Below are positions 1-11,045 of a stretch of DNA of 64,000 nucleotides, piece by piece. Source of the stretch: Siphonodentalium dalli (lineage: Eukaryota; Mollusca; Scaphopoda; Gadilida; Siphonodentaliidae); NCBI GenBank assembly GCA_032622095.1, contig CP136064.1, forward strand, positions 278,965,614 through 279,029,613. Reading direction: 5' to 3'. A model generated the notes under the pieces. That model was not told where the DNA came from, ran no database searches, and worked only from the letters and a program-made list of their open reading frames with translations. The position numbers and the translations under genes were made by a program. The stretch's first letter is position 1; every line of letters starts with the position of its first letter.

Positions 1-3000
1 ATATATAGGGATTATAGTGTTGTTGGTATTGTATATAATATATAGGGGTTATAGTGTTGTGAGTATTGTATATAATATATTCGGGTTATAGTCTTGTGAG
101 TATTGTATATACTATATATGGGTTATAGTGTTGTGATTATTGTATATACTATATAGGGGGTTATAGTGTTGTGATTATTGTATATAATATATATGGGGTT
201 ATAGTGTTGTGAGTATTGTATATAATATATAGGGGTTATAGTGTTGTGAGTATTGTATATAATATATAGGGGTTATAGTGTTGTGGGTATTGTATATAAT
301 ATATAGGGGTTATAGTGTTGTGAGCATTGTATCTAATATATAGGGGTTATAGCGTTGTGAGTATTGTATATAATATATAGGGGTTATAGTGTTGTGAGCA
401 TTGTATCTAATATATAGGGGTTATAGTGTTGTGAGTATTGTATATAATATATAGGGGTTATAGTGTTGTGAGCATTGTATCTAATATATAGGGGTTATAG
501 TGTTGTGAGTATTGTATATAATATATTGGGGTTATAGTGATGTGAGTATTGTATATAATATATAGGGGTTATAGTGTGGTGAGTATTGTATATAATATAT
601 AGGGATTATAGTGTTGTGAGTATTGTGTATACTATAATGGGGTTATAGTGTTGTGAGTATTGTATATAATATATAGGGGGTTATAGTGTTGTGATTATTG
701 TATATAATATATTGGGGTTATAGTGTTGTGGTTATAGTATATATAATATATAGGGGTTATAGTTTTGTGAGTATTGTATATAATATTTTGGGTTATAGTG
801 TTGTGAGTATTGTATATAATATATAGGGGTGTTGTGATTATTGTATATACTATATAGGGGGTAATAGTGTTGTGATTATTGTATATAATATATAGGGGTT
901 ACAATGTTGTGATTATTGTATATAATATATAGGGTTATAGTGTTGTGATTATTGTATATAATATATAGGGGTTATAGTGTTGTGGTATTGTATATAATAT
1001 ATAGGGGTTATAGTGTTGTGGGTATTGTATATAATATATAGGGGTTATAGTGTTGTGAGTATTATATATAATATATTGGGGTTATAGTTTTGTGAATATT
1101 GTATATAATATATAGGGGTTATAGTGTTGTGAGTATTGTATATAATATATAGGGGTTATATTGTTGTGAGTATTGTATATAATATATTGGGGTTATAGTT
1201 TTGTGAATATTGTATATAATATATAGGGGTTATAGTGTTGTGAGTATTGTATATAATATATAGGGGTTATATTATTGTGAGTATTGTATATAATATATTG
1301 GGGTTATAGTGTTGTGAGTATTGTATATATTATATAGGGGTTATAGTGTTGTGAGTATTGTGTATAATATATATGGATTATAGTGTTGTGAGTATTGTGT
1401 ATAATATAATGGGGTTATAGTGTTGTGAGTATTGTATATACTATATATGGGTTATAGTGTTGTGATTATTGTATATAATATATAGGGGGTTATAGTGTTG
1501 TGATTATTGTATATAATATATAGGGGTTATAGTGTTGTGATTATTGTATATAATATATAGGGGTTATAGTGTTGTGATTATTGTATATAATATATAGGGG
1601 TTATAGTTTTGTGAATATTGTATATAACATATTGGGGTTATAGTTTTGTGAATATTGTATATAATATATAGGGGTTATAGTGTTGTTGGTATTGTATATA
1701 ATATATAGGGGTTATAGTGTTGTGAGTATTGTATATAATATATTGGGGTTATAGTTTTGTGAATATTGTATATAATATATAGGGGTTATAGTGTTGTGAG
1801 TATTGTATATAATATATATGGGTTATAGTGTTGTGAGTATTGTATATAATATATAGGGGTTATATTGTTTTGAGTATTGTATATAATATATTGGGGTTAT
1901 AGTGTTGTGAGTATTGTATATAATATATAGGGGTTATAGTGTTGTGAGTGTTGTGTATAATATATTGGGGTTAGAGTTTGTGATTATTGTATATAATATA
2001 TAGGGGTTATAGTGTTGTGATTATTGTATATAATATATAGGGGTTATAGTGTTGTGAGTATTGTATATAATATATAGGGGTTATAGTGTTGTGATTATTG
2101 TATATAATATATAGGGGTTATAGTGTTGTGATTATTGTATATAATATATAGGGGTTATAGTGTTGTGAGTATTGTATATAATATATAGGGGTTATAGTGT
2201 GGTGAGTATTGTGTATAATATATAGGGATTATAGTGTTGTGAGTATTGTGTATAATATAATGGGGTTATAGTGTTGTGAGTATTGTATATAATATATAGG
2301 GGTTATAGTGTTGTGATTATTGTATATAATATATAGAGGTTATAGTGTTGTGATTATTGTATATAATATATATGGGGTTATAGTGTTGTGATTCTTGTAT
2401 ATAATATATAGGGGTTATAGTGTTGTGATTATTGTATATAATATATAGAGGTTATAGTGTTGTGATTATTGTATATAATATATATGGGGTTATAGTGTTG
2501 TGATTCTTGTATATAATATATAGGGGTTATAGTGTTGTGATTATTGTATATAATATATAGGGGTTATAGTGTTGTGATTATTGTATATAATATATTGGGG
2601 TTATAGTGTTGTGATTATTGTATATAATATATTGGGGTTATAGTGTTGTGATTATTGTATATAATATATTGGGGTTATAGTGTTGTGATTATTGTATATA
2701 ATATATATGGGTTATAGTGTTGTGATTATTGTATATAATATATTGGGGTTATAGTGTTGTGAGTATTGTGTATAATATATAGGGGTTATAGTGTTGTGAT
2801 TATTGTATATAATATATATGGGTTATAGTGTTGTTATTATTGTATATAATATATTAGGGTTATAGTGTTGTGAGTATTGTATATAATATGTAGGTGTTAT
2901 AGTGTTGTGAGTATTGTATATAATATATTGGGGTTATAGTGTTGTGAGTATTGTATATAATATATTGGGGTTATAGTGTTGTGATTATTGTATATAATAT

Positions 3001-3547
3001 ATATGGGTTATACTGTTGTGAGTATTGTATATAATATATTGGGGTTATAGTGTTGTGAGTATTGTATATAATATGTAGGTGTTATAGTGTTGTGAGTATT
3101 GTATATAATATATTGGGGTTATAGTGTTGTGAGTATTGTATAAAATATATAGGGGTTATAGTGTTGTGAGTTGTGTATAATATATAGGAGTTATAGTGTT
3201 GTGATTATTGTATATAATATATAGGGGTTATAGTGTTGTGAGTATTGTATATAATATATAGGGGTTATAGTGTTGTGAGAATTGTATATAATGTATAGGG
3301 GTTATAGTGTTGTGATTATTGCATATAATATATAGGGGTTATAGTGTTGTGAGTATTGTATATACTATATATGGGTTATAGTGTTGTGATTATTGTATAT
3401 AATATATTGGGGTTATAGTGTTGTGATTATTGTATATAATATATAGGGGTTATATTGTTGTGATTATTGTTTATAATATATTGGGGTTATAGTGTTGTGA
3501 TTATTGTATATAATATATAGGGGTTATAGTGTTGTGATTATTGTATA
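1..3547. repeat. Satellite array, ~39-bp unit, about 90 copies
   Basis: AT-rich tandem repeat whose unit pairs a TATATAATATATAGGGG core with a TTATAGTGTTGTGAGTATTG segment. Units vary mainly at a GAGTATT/GATTATT/GAATATT position and at AGGGG/TGGGG. Some stretches show higher-order periodicity of two or three units. The array starts before the window and ends sharply near 3547, about 260 bp beyond the last phosphatase exon. No gene is visible in it. Confidence 0.97.
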
Positions 3548-3811
3548 CGCGAATAACAACATAAATGAATGTGACATGTTCCGAGTATAATTATATCTCA
3601 GTATAAGTGTCTTATTAGTTCTTTTGGATTATCGGGTGTGGTGGGGTTTGTGTGGATGGGGCTATGGATAATAATCATACACATTGTTAATCATATATAG
3701 TACAAATTAGGTCATTCTATTATGTATCGGTATTTCCTGCGTGGGTGATTTTTGTGGTCGATTTTATACAAGGTGTTGTGTCTATATGGTATGGAGACTT
3801 CTAGTTTGATG

Positions 3812-4254
3812 TTACATTGACAAAGGAGCAGTACGTACGGCGTATAAACGTGAATAACAGTAAATCATGCCATATACCAAACAAGGAAAGATCACAAGTC
3901 TTTTATAAACCTTGGATCTCCTTAACAACCGATATAACTTCAGTAAAACAATCAAGCAAAGCACTGGAAAGGCAAACTTCATTATTTTCAAAACTAACAT
4001 TCCATAACCATGGGCTGTGTACATTCGGTAAACAAACGGACAATAGCACGAATAATGTGTATTATATGTGATCTCACTGCAGTTAACACCCTCAATGAAG
4101 GGGCCGTGATGATGCTGTATTAACCACATTGAATCAAATGGTGTCGAGTTGAATACTGTCATCTGATCCAGGAATATGTGGGTGTCATTATAGACGTACA
4201 TGTGGCCATATGTATTAATCCCATTCTTGGCATGTCTGTATGCTGACCACTCCC
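3812..4254 (-). CDS. ACP7: Purple acid phosphatase, last coding exon (exon 8 of those found)
   Basis: C-terminal exon of the minus-strand phosphatase. It follows a TTTTTCAG acceptor (the acceptor AG corresponds to 4255-4256). Its first two bases complete the codon split by the donor of the exon at 17926-18119. The peptide begins EWSAYRHAKNG and contains YVYNDTHIFLDQM and DSMWLIQHHHGPF, which match the end of animal ACP7-type enzymes. N-glycosylation sequons (NDT, NST, NCS) fit a secreted or lumenal protein. After HGPF the frame continues for about 80 residues, including a hydrophobic run (FAFPVLCLIVLL) followed by RR. That would be an unusual C-terminal anchor. A possible donor at 4076-4077 (GTGAGA on the minus strand) could instead end this exon at 4078, so the 3' end is uncertain. 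Confidence 0.8.
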
Positions 4255-4365
4255 CTGAAAAATAAATGTTGTTTATGTGTTTACCACACTGCATGGAAAA
4301 TTTAATTTATAAACAAAAAATTCTGCCTAAATTCAAGGTACCGAATTTACAAAAGATGTTAACAT

Positions 4366-4584
4366 TTAAAGGTACTTTATCCGATCAGACGCTCCTAAAT
4401 TACTATTTCTTTGGCTTCGGGGGTAAACAATATTTGATTCGAGTTGAGGAACCTACCAGAGTCCAGAAGCACGAAGTCAAACGGACGGTCTTGCAGATAA
4501 ATATGGATAACTCTAAAATCAAGTGGTAATAATAACCACTTGATTTTAGGGTCAAAGAAGCCAAAGAAATAATCATTTAGGAGC
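4366..4584. repeat. MITE family A, right end truncated
   Basis: It shares TTAAAGGTAC, the GATCAGA region, TACTATTTCTTTGGCTT and TTTGATTCGAGT(T/C)GAGGAAC with the element at 54391-54868. The right arm is an inverted copy (AAGCCAAAGAAAT) but stops before the expected terminal repeat, where a 20-bp tandem array starts. It also contains a perfect hairpin. Confidence 0.8.
4513..4549. other. Perfect 15-bp hairpin, 7-nt loop
   Basis: CTAAAATCAAGTGGT at 4513-4527 is the exact reverse complement of 4535-4549, separated by AATAATA. It lies inside the MITE family A copy. The related copy at 54.6 kb has only the left arm. Confidence 0.9.
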
Positions 4585-4773
4585 GCGCAGAGATTTTACT
4601 GAGCGTGCAGATATTTTACTGAGCGTGCAGATATTTTACTGAGCGTGCAGATATTTTACTGAGCGTGCAGATATTTTACTGAGCGTGCAGAGATTTTACT
4701 GAGCGTGCAGATATTTTACTGAGCGTGCAGATATTTTACTGAGCGTGCAGATATTTTACTGAGCGTTCAGATA
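4581..4773. repeat. 20-bp tandem array, about 9.7 units
   Basis: Unit GAGCGTGCAGATATTTTACT, nearly identical between copies (AGATT variants in units 1 and 6). It starts within the GAGCG that ends the flanking MITE, so it may have grown from the MITE end. It is followed by a short AATAAAAAG/CTTTTTATT hairpin at about 4784-4803. Confidence 0.95.
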
Positions 4774-4830
4774 TTTGTCAATAAAAAGTGCTTTTTATTC
4801 AGATTCGTTTATTGTTGGGTGGATTGAATT

Positions 4831-5253
4831 CAAGCCTGAATTTAGTGTGTCCGACATTTGCAGATTGAGGAAAATCTCTGCACGTCCCCAGAAAGTGAAT
4901 TTAGTGACGCTATCCCACACGGCGTGCTAGCCTCACAAAATTCACCCTCCGAGAACCTCCTTCTGCTTAGGTCTCAACAGCTATGGGATACCTAGGATCA
5001 AATTGAAGTTCCCCAGTCACTTCGATTATACAATTCATCTTCTCCAAATTATGGATGTAGAACCTGAACAGAAGGGAAAAAGTAACTAAAACAATATTAA
5101 TTTGAGAATAAAGATACTTCCCAGAATATGAGAAGGGATGAGGTCCTCAGAGGATATATTTGGTGATGCTAACCCACTCTGCGAGGTAGCATCACTAAAT
5201 TCACCATCTGGGGACCTCATTTTGCAAAGACATACATACTAAATTCAGGCTTG
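4831..5253. mobile_element. hAT-type MITE (family B), full copy with 8-bp TSD
   Basis: Termini are exact inverted repeats (CAAGCCTGAATTTA ... TAAATTCAGGCTTG). ATTGAATT flanks both sides (4823-4830 and 5254-5261) as an 8-bp target duplication, typical of hAT transposons. It has no coding capacity. Subterminal hairpin motifs (GGTCCCCAGAGGGTGAATT-like and their complements) recur in all family B copies in this window. It inserted immediately upstream of the polymerase remnant. Confidence 0.93.
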
Positions 5254-5258
5254 ATTGA

Positions 5259-8200
5259 ATTACAACGGAGATAAAAGTACCCAATCCAACAAAATATTTC
5301 AAATTGGAGCTGAACTCGGAGAAATTTTCCAGAAAATTTAAATCAGCAGCACGACAATTTGGTCTGAAATTCGATAAATTTACAGATCCAATCGAGAACA
5401 TTCCAGAGATATTTGAGAAGTTGACAGAAGAATTGAAACAGAAATGTTCAGCAAATGAGAAGACAAGAATCAGAGTTACGATAAATCATCCAGGACTTGA
5501 TATGAGCATTTTCATTCCATTCACAAAAGCCAGTGAATTGAATGGTGGGACACTCATGGATAATATTCAAAATGTGGTTCAATCAAATGCAGACTTTACA
5601 ATTCATGACGGTGCACTCAATTTCGAAATCTTCGTTACAGATATTCCGGAAGGTGGTACACGACACTCACTACATTATGGACCATTTGCAGACAAGAACA
5701 AGCTGACAAAAGTAAAAAGAAGTATTGTCCGGATTGAAAATGCTGATGATGTTATGTGTATGGCAAGATCTATTGTCGTCGGAATGTGTAAGGCAGATAG
5801 TGATGGATCTGCGTGCTGGTCAAAGAAATGGAAAAGAATAAGACAATCAATATACACACCACAAACAGATGCAGCAAAAAATCTACTCAACCGTGCTGGC
5901 ATTCCACACGATACAGTTTGCAGTATCAATGAGTTCCACAAGATTCAAGAAATATTGTATCCAGAATATGTTGTGAAAATTCACAATGAATTTGCTGGTG
6001 CTGGATTTCTATTTGAACCTGCAGAAATGTGTCCGGAGAGCAAATGTGTACACATCTACTACAACAACAATCACTTCGACACCATAACATCAATCAAAGG
6101 ATTTCTAGGCACCGGCTACTACTGCGAATTCTGTGACATTGGATTCAAAAGTCGTGGCGATCATCGATGCAGATTTGTTTGTGCATGCTGGTCATTGACA
6201 CAGTGTAATTTCACAAATTGTGTGAAGTGTAGAACGTGTCGACGATCATTCAGAAGTAAATCTTGTTTCGACAACCATTTGAAGACGGAAGGAAAACAGA
6301 AAAGAAAAATAAGTGATTTGGTTCAACTATGCAACAATTGTGATGAATAAATTCTCACCAATAGAGCAAGCAGACATATATGTGCGGGGTTGAAGAAATG
6401 CAAACATTGCAAAGAAATCGTTGAAGCAGATCACAGGTGCTACATTCCAAAATATGAATCACCGGAAAAGAAACCTGCAAAGATTCCATATGTATTCTTT
6501 GACTTTGAATGCAGACAAGACACAGGTGTTCATATTCCAAACTTCTGTGTTGCACATACCGCTTGTGGAGATTGCATGTGCAAACCAATCGAAGAAAAAT
6601 GTGAAACATGCGGACCGGATTCCAGAGAATTTGTATTCAAGGGTGACAACATTTTAACAGACTTCACAAACTGGTTATTCCACCAAGATCACAAAGGATG
6701 TGTTGCAATAGCACTTAATGCTCAGGTATACGATGCACAGTTTCTACTTCAAGCACTCATACAAAGTGGAATTCATAAACCAGAACTGATCATGAATGGA
6801 AACAAAATTCTCAGTTTAAAATGCAACAGCGTGAAAGTTATTGATTCTCTGAGTTTTCTGATGATGCCGCTTTCAAAGTTTCCACAAACTTTTCAGCTGA
6901 ATGAGATGGCGAAAGGACACTTTCCACATTGGGCGAATTCACCAAAGTTTCAAAATTACATTGGACCTTACTTGGCTTCTGATTACTACAAACCAGACAT
7001 GATGAGCGTGGAAAATCGAGAGAAATTCTTTGAATGGTACAATGAGAAATAGAAAATTACGTGATATTCAACTTCCAAGAAGAGATGGAGAAGTACTGCA
7101 AATCAGACGTGGATATTCTTCGCCGTGGATGTGGAAATTTCAGGAAATACATATTGGAAACAGAACAGATTGACCCGTTCATTGAGTCAATAACATTGGC
7201 GCAAGTTTGCAATTTGGCATGGAGGAAGAATTCAATGCCAGAGAAAACAATTGGAATCATTCCAGATGGTGGATACCCATGTGCTAAAAACTATTCCATG
7301 AAAGCGATATGTTGGCTTCAACATCTATCATTGTCACGTATGATAACAATTAAGCATGCTTTGAATGGAGGAGAAATCAAGATTGGTGGACACTACGTCG
7401 ATGGATATGAGGAAGCCACAAGAACAGTTTTTGAGATGAATGGATGTCTGTTTCATGGATGTCCATAATGTTACAACAACAGACAATACAAGAATCCCTA
7501 TACGATGCTCACCATGGAAGAATTATATATAAGAACTCAACAGAAGAAAGATGAACTGGAAAGTCTTGGTTACAGAGTTGAATCAATTTGGGGGCATCAG
7601 ATCGACGAAATAATGAAATCGGATGTGAAATTCAAACAACAAATGGAATCTTTCTACAAACATCGAGACCCCATTTTGCCAAGAGAAGCATTGTTTGGTG
7701 GACGTACAAATGCCATCAAATTGTACGAGGAAATTGATCAAGATTCCACAAAAGAAATCAAGTTCATCGGTGTATGTTCGTTGTATCCATATTGCAACAA
7801 ATATAAATTCTACCCTGTTGGACATCCAGAAATTTTGAGCCAAGAGCAGATCGATCAAGAACACATTAGAGACTATGCGGGACTTGTTAAATGTACAATT
7901 TTACCACCATCGAAATTGTATATTCCAGTTCTACCGATTCATTGTAACAACAAAATGGTTTTTACTTGGTGCAACACTTGTGCCATCAATGAGGACGAGA
8001 CATGTAACCATTCAGAAGAAGATCGAGCTATAACCGGAGTGTGGACCACGCCAGAATTATTCAAAGCAATGGATGTTGGCTACAAAATACTTGATGTGTA
8101 CCAAATTTGGCATTGGACAGATTGGACAGATGAAATATACAAATCCTATATCGACAAACATCTAAAGATCAAACAGGAATGTAGTGGTTATCCATTTGGT

Positions 8201-9015
8201 TTTGAGACAGAAGAACAGAAGCAAAAGTTTGTACAGGATTATTATGCAGCCGAGGGTATGAAATTGGAGAACATCGAGAAGAATCCAGGAAAACGCCAAA
8301 TATCTAAAATAATGATTAATTGTATATGGGGTAAGAATGCACAAAGAAATCTTATGTCAAAAACAGAGTATGTGGATAAGCCATCACGTTATTTTGAATT
8401 GCTTACTAGTAACAATATAATTGTTCAAAATGTTACACTTCTTGATGGTGACAAATTCATTCTGGTAAATTATGTTGATATTTTAGATAATATTGAACCT
8501 CATCATTCAGCAAATGCTTCTTTTGTTACAGCGTATGCAAGATTACAATTGTATAAAGTTTTTAAACAACTTGGAGAGAGTGCTGTATTTTGATACAGAC
8601 AGCTGTATGTATGTCAGTGATCCATCAAAGAAGAACATCAAAACTATCGAAGGAAGATTGGGGAAATGGAGCGACGAACATCCAGATGCAAAGATTGTCA
8701 AATTTGTTGGACTTGGGCCAAAGAACTACGGATATGAATACATCAAAGATGGAAGAAGATACACCAAATGTAAGGTAAAAGGTATCACTCTTGATTACAG
8801 CACAAGTCAAAAAGTTAATTTTGAAACAATGGTACAATGTGTTAATTAATGATCGTGAAAATTTCAAAACTGTTGTTGAGTATCCTTCCAGAATTAAAAG
8901 ACAAAAGACCCATCAACTGATTAGTGAGTGTCAAACCAAAACTTTCAGATTGGTGTACACAAAACGAAAACTCGTCAATGGTATTCACACATATCCATAC
9001 GGATGGAGATGTTGA
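5259..9015 (+). pseudogene. pPolB: Protein-primed DNA polymerase B, multiply disrupted
   Basis: The family replicates the element by protein priming, with 3'-5' exonuclease and polymerase domains. The N-terminal part (5259-6350) has the region around NHPGLDMSIFIPF and a Cys-rich zinc-binding segment. Exo I is at 6501-6509 (DFE), Exo II at 6717-6734 (N...YD), and Exo III at 7094-7108 (Y...D). Motif A is at 7769-7789 and reads GVCSLYP where family members have Asp first. Motif B (KIMINCIWGK) is near 8300-8340. Motif C (YFDTDS) is at 8586-8603. The C terminus (FRLVYTKRK...PYGW) ends at 9015. Breaks are in-frame TAA at 6348-6350 and 7466-7468, and frameshifts near 7045-7060, 8570-8582 and 8830-8848. 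No ATG exists in the first frame: a TGA lies at 5256-5258 and the first plausible start is TTG at 5304. The MITE sits just upstream. There are no intron-like gaps, so these are true lesions. The enzyme cannot be active. Confidence 0.95.
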
Positions 9016-9031
9016 GTCATTTCATGTCAAG

Positions 9032-9619
9032 ATGTTGACAGGAGTAGTACCTCCAGAAATTGCTGAGAAGATTTATGGATATTTGGTGGCACAGTCAACA
9101 CTTATTCCAGAGATAAAGAAGGAATTACAAGAAGTCTGGTTTGAAAGAGAAAAGGAAGCAATACTACGATGCTGTGATGTCGACGAATGTTTACAGAGAT
9201 TGGACTATCTTGAGACAAGTATATTTTCTCATTTCTCTCAAAAATATATTGAATCATTTATTAAATTCAAAACATTTTTTCTCATTGAAAGAATATCTGA
9301 TTTTTGGATATTTGGTGGTGATGAACACCATTTAGATTTAGAAACTTTTGATGAACATGACTATATTCATTATACAAAGTATGAAGATAAATATCCTCTT
9401 GCTAGGGGAACCTTTAAATCAGTTCCTAGGATGTATGGGTATTTGTTAACAAACAAAATGTCAACATATGCAAAAATTAAAAACATTATAGGAAATAATT
9501 TTTTTGTTTACAGAACAAACAGAAGAATAGAAGACTATAATACTTGGATTATTGAAATGTTTGGAAATATTTACAGCTATGTAGATTTCTGTTTAAAAAC
9601 TAAATTCACACGTCGTTAA
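9032..9619 (+). CDS. Uncharacterised Polinton ORF between polymerase and ATPase
   Basis: 195 codons from the first ATG after the polymerase end. The open frame also runs upstream, overlapping the polymerase C terminus. I do not recognise the family. The first third is charged and helical-looking (VPPEIAEKIYGYL, EVWFEREKEAILRCCDVDEC). The remainder is rich in aromatic residues and Asp/Glu (DFWIFGGDEHHLDLETFDEHDYIHY). No signal peptide, membrane segment or known catalytic motif is visible. It lies about 16 bp after the polymerase remnant and ends about 30 bp before the ATPase frame. It could be two proteins or a fusion. The frame is intact although both neighbours are damaged, which weakly suggests it is real coding sequence. 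Confidence 0.5.
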   Translation: MLTGVVPPEIAEKIYGYLVAQSTLIPEIKKELQEVWFEREKEAILRCCDVDECLQRLDYLETSIFSHFSQKYIESFIKFKTFFLIERISDFWIFGGDEHHLDLETFDEHDYIHYTKYEDKYPLARGTFKSVPRMYGYLLTNKMSTYAKIKNIIGNNFFVYRTNRRIEDYNTWIIEMFGNIYSYVDFCLKTKFTRR

Positions 9620-9648
9620 GTTCACTCTCTGATTAGACATCAAAGTGA

Positions 9649-10301
9649 CAACATGGAAGAATCTTTACTTTCCAACATCCGTGTAATTTCTTTATCAGCG
9701 GACCTAGTGGATCAGGTAAAACAGAATTTGTTAAAAAAGTTATTGAATTTAAACACGATTTATTCCAAACACCACCAAAGAAAATAGTTTGGTGTTACAA
9801 AGAATGGCAAGACACATACAATCGTATAAAAGAAATTGATAACGTTGAGTTTATCGATGGTATTCCAGACGATGATGAGGAAATTGTATCAGATAAATCA
9901 TTTCCTCATCTTGTTGTTTTCGATGACATGATGGGGGAACAAGATGAAGACAAAATAATGCTTTGGTTTACTAGAAAAGGTCATCATCGAAATGCTTCAA
10001 TAATTTACATTACTCAAAACATGTTCAAAAATCAAAAAGTAGCAGAACTATAAGTTTGAATGCACACTACATGGTTTTATTTCAAAGCGTTCGAGATAAA
10101 AATCAAATAAAAGTTTTGTCTCATCAAATGCAAACCAATCATTTGAAACAAGCATACGAAGATGCAACTTCAATAAATCATGGATATATTTTAGTAGATT
10201 TTCATCCTAGAACAGAAAATTATTTGCGAATTAGAACTGATATTTTCCATAAATGGTTGACAGCTAATGACCGAGGTCCTGTCATTTATTCAAAAGTATA
10301 A
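9649..10301 (+). pseudogene. ATP: A32/FtsK-HerA-type genome-packaging ATPase, frameshifted
   Basis: The frame at 9649-10053 begins just after a TGA (9646-9648) with no ATG. It encodes FQHPCNFFISGPSGSGKTEF, with Walker A (GPSGSGKT) at 9700-9723. Walker B (LVVFDD) is at 9910-9927, followed by FTRKGHHRNASIIYITQN, a hallmark of Polinton and virophage packaging ATPases. A TAA stops it at 10051-10053. The C-terminal part (NAHYMVLFQSVRDKNQIKVL) continues in another frame from about 10056 to 10301, so a frameshift lies near 10041-10056. The nearest ATG (9653) is in a third frame, so a second indel near the start is likely. In the family this enzyme pumps DNA into the capsid. Here it is probably non-functional unless the breaks are sequencing errors. 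Confidence 0.9.
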
Positions 10302-10335
10302 ATTCAGTTGTTGTTACTTTTCTCATTTTAGAACC

Positions 10336-10899
10336 ATGTCGTCCGCCGAGATGTTTAGTCATGATGAACTGTCACAAATTATAAATTTCTTCACTTTTGC
10401 AGCTGAATTATTTCTTGAAAATGATTGGAAATTACCATCACAGACAAAAAAGTTTTTTCAGAGAAATAAAAATGTTCTTAAAAAAATCTCTGATCGATCA
10501 ACTGATATGGAAACAAAACGCAAATTAATTTTACAACGAGGTGGTAGTGGGTTCCTTGGAGGAGTTTTAATTAGAAGTCTTTTGAAAAATTCATTTGAAC
10601 AAACTGGTAGACAATCTAAAAGTAAATCAAAGGTTTCTCCAAAACATTCAAAGATTACACTGATGCAAACACAACAAAGGGTTAGTCAAAAAGAATCTAA
10701 ACGTAAAACAAAGCTTTCTCTAAATCATTCAAAGTTTACACCGATGCAAACTCAACAAAATCAACATTCTAAATTTACACCTATACCTTCTCAGCAGAAC
10801 CCTCAACATCAACAGTTACAAAAAAAACCAGTTATTGATCTTGAATTTTCAAAATTTATGCCGTTGACTGATGCATCGAAATTGCATTCGAAGCTTTAG
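10336..10899 (+). CDS. Small basic Polinton protein with QRGG motif and Q/S-rich tail
   Basis: 187 codons. I chose ATG 10336 because the upstream part of the open frame overlaps the ATPase end. The N-terminal half is helical (SHDELSQIINFFTFAAELFL). A basic stretch follows, then LILQRGGSGFLGGVLIRSLL, a hydrophobic segment introduced by Q-R-G-G. The rest is low-complexity and basic: three imperfect repeats of HSKFTPMQTQQ-type sequence, rich in Ser, Lys and Gln. The Q(K/R)GG-hydrophobic arrangement recurs in the next gene. These may be virion core or membrane-active proteins of the kind found in adintoviruses and Polintons, but I cannot assign a function. The frame is intact. Confidence 0.65.
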   Translation: MSSAEMFSHDELSQIINFFTFAAELFLENDWKLPSQTKKFFQRNKNVLKKISDRSTDMETKRKLILQRGGSGFLGGVLIRSLLKNSFEQTGRQSKSKSKVSPKHSKITLMQTQQRVSQKESKRKTKLSLNHSKFTPMQTQQNQHSKFTPIPSQQNPQHQQLQKKPVIDLEFSKFMPLTDASKLHSKL

Positions 10900-11045
10900 A
10901 ATGGTTCAATCAGAAAAGATAAAAGATGAAACATATAATTTTTCTGCTCATTTTGAGACAACTACTTAGACTGTGAAGATGCCTTCAAAAACTAAGAGCA
11001 GGAAAGCACCGCTGATAAAAAACTTATGGTGAGTTGACTGTTGCA

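Noticed and set aside
1-3547. Possible CRISPR array
   Set aside because: Units are contiguous and variable throughout, with no repeat-spacer structure, in a eukaryotic context.
3817-4071. 84-codon plus-strand ORF
   Set aside because: Shadow of the antisense phosphatase exon.
10056-10301. Separate 81-codon gene
   Set aside because: It is the C-terminal part of the packaging ATPase after a frameshift, not an independent gene.
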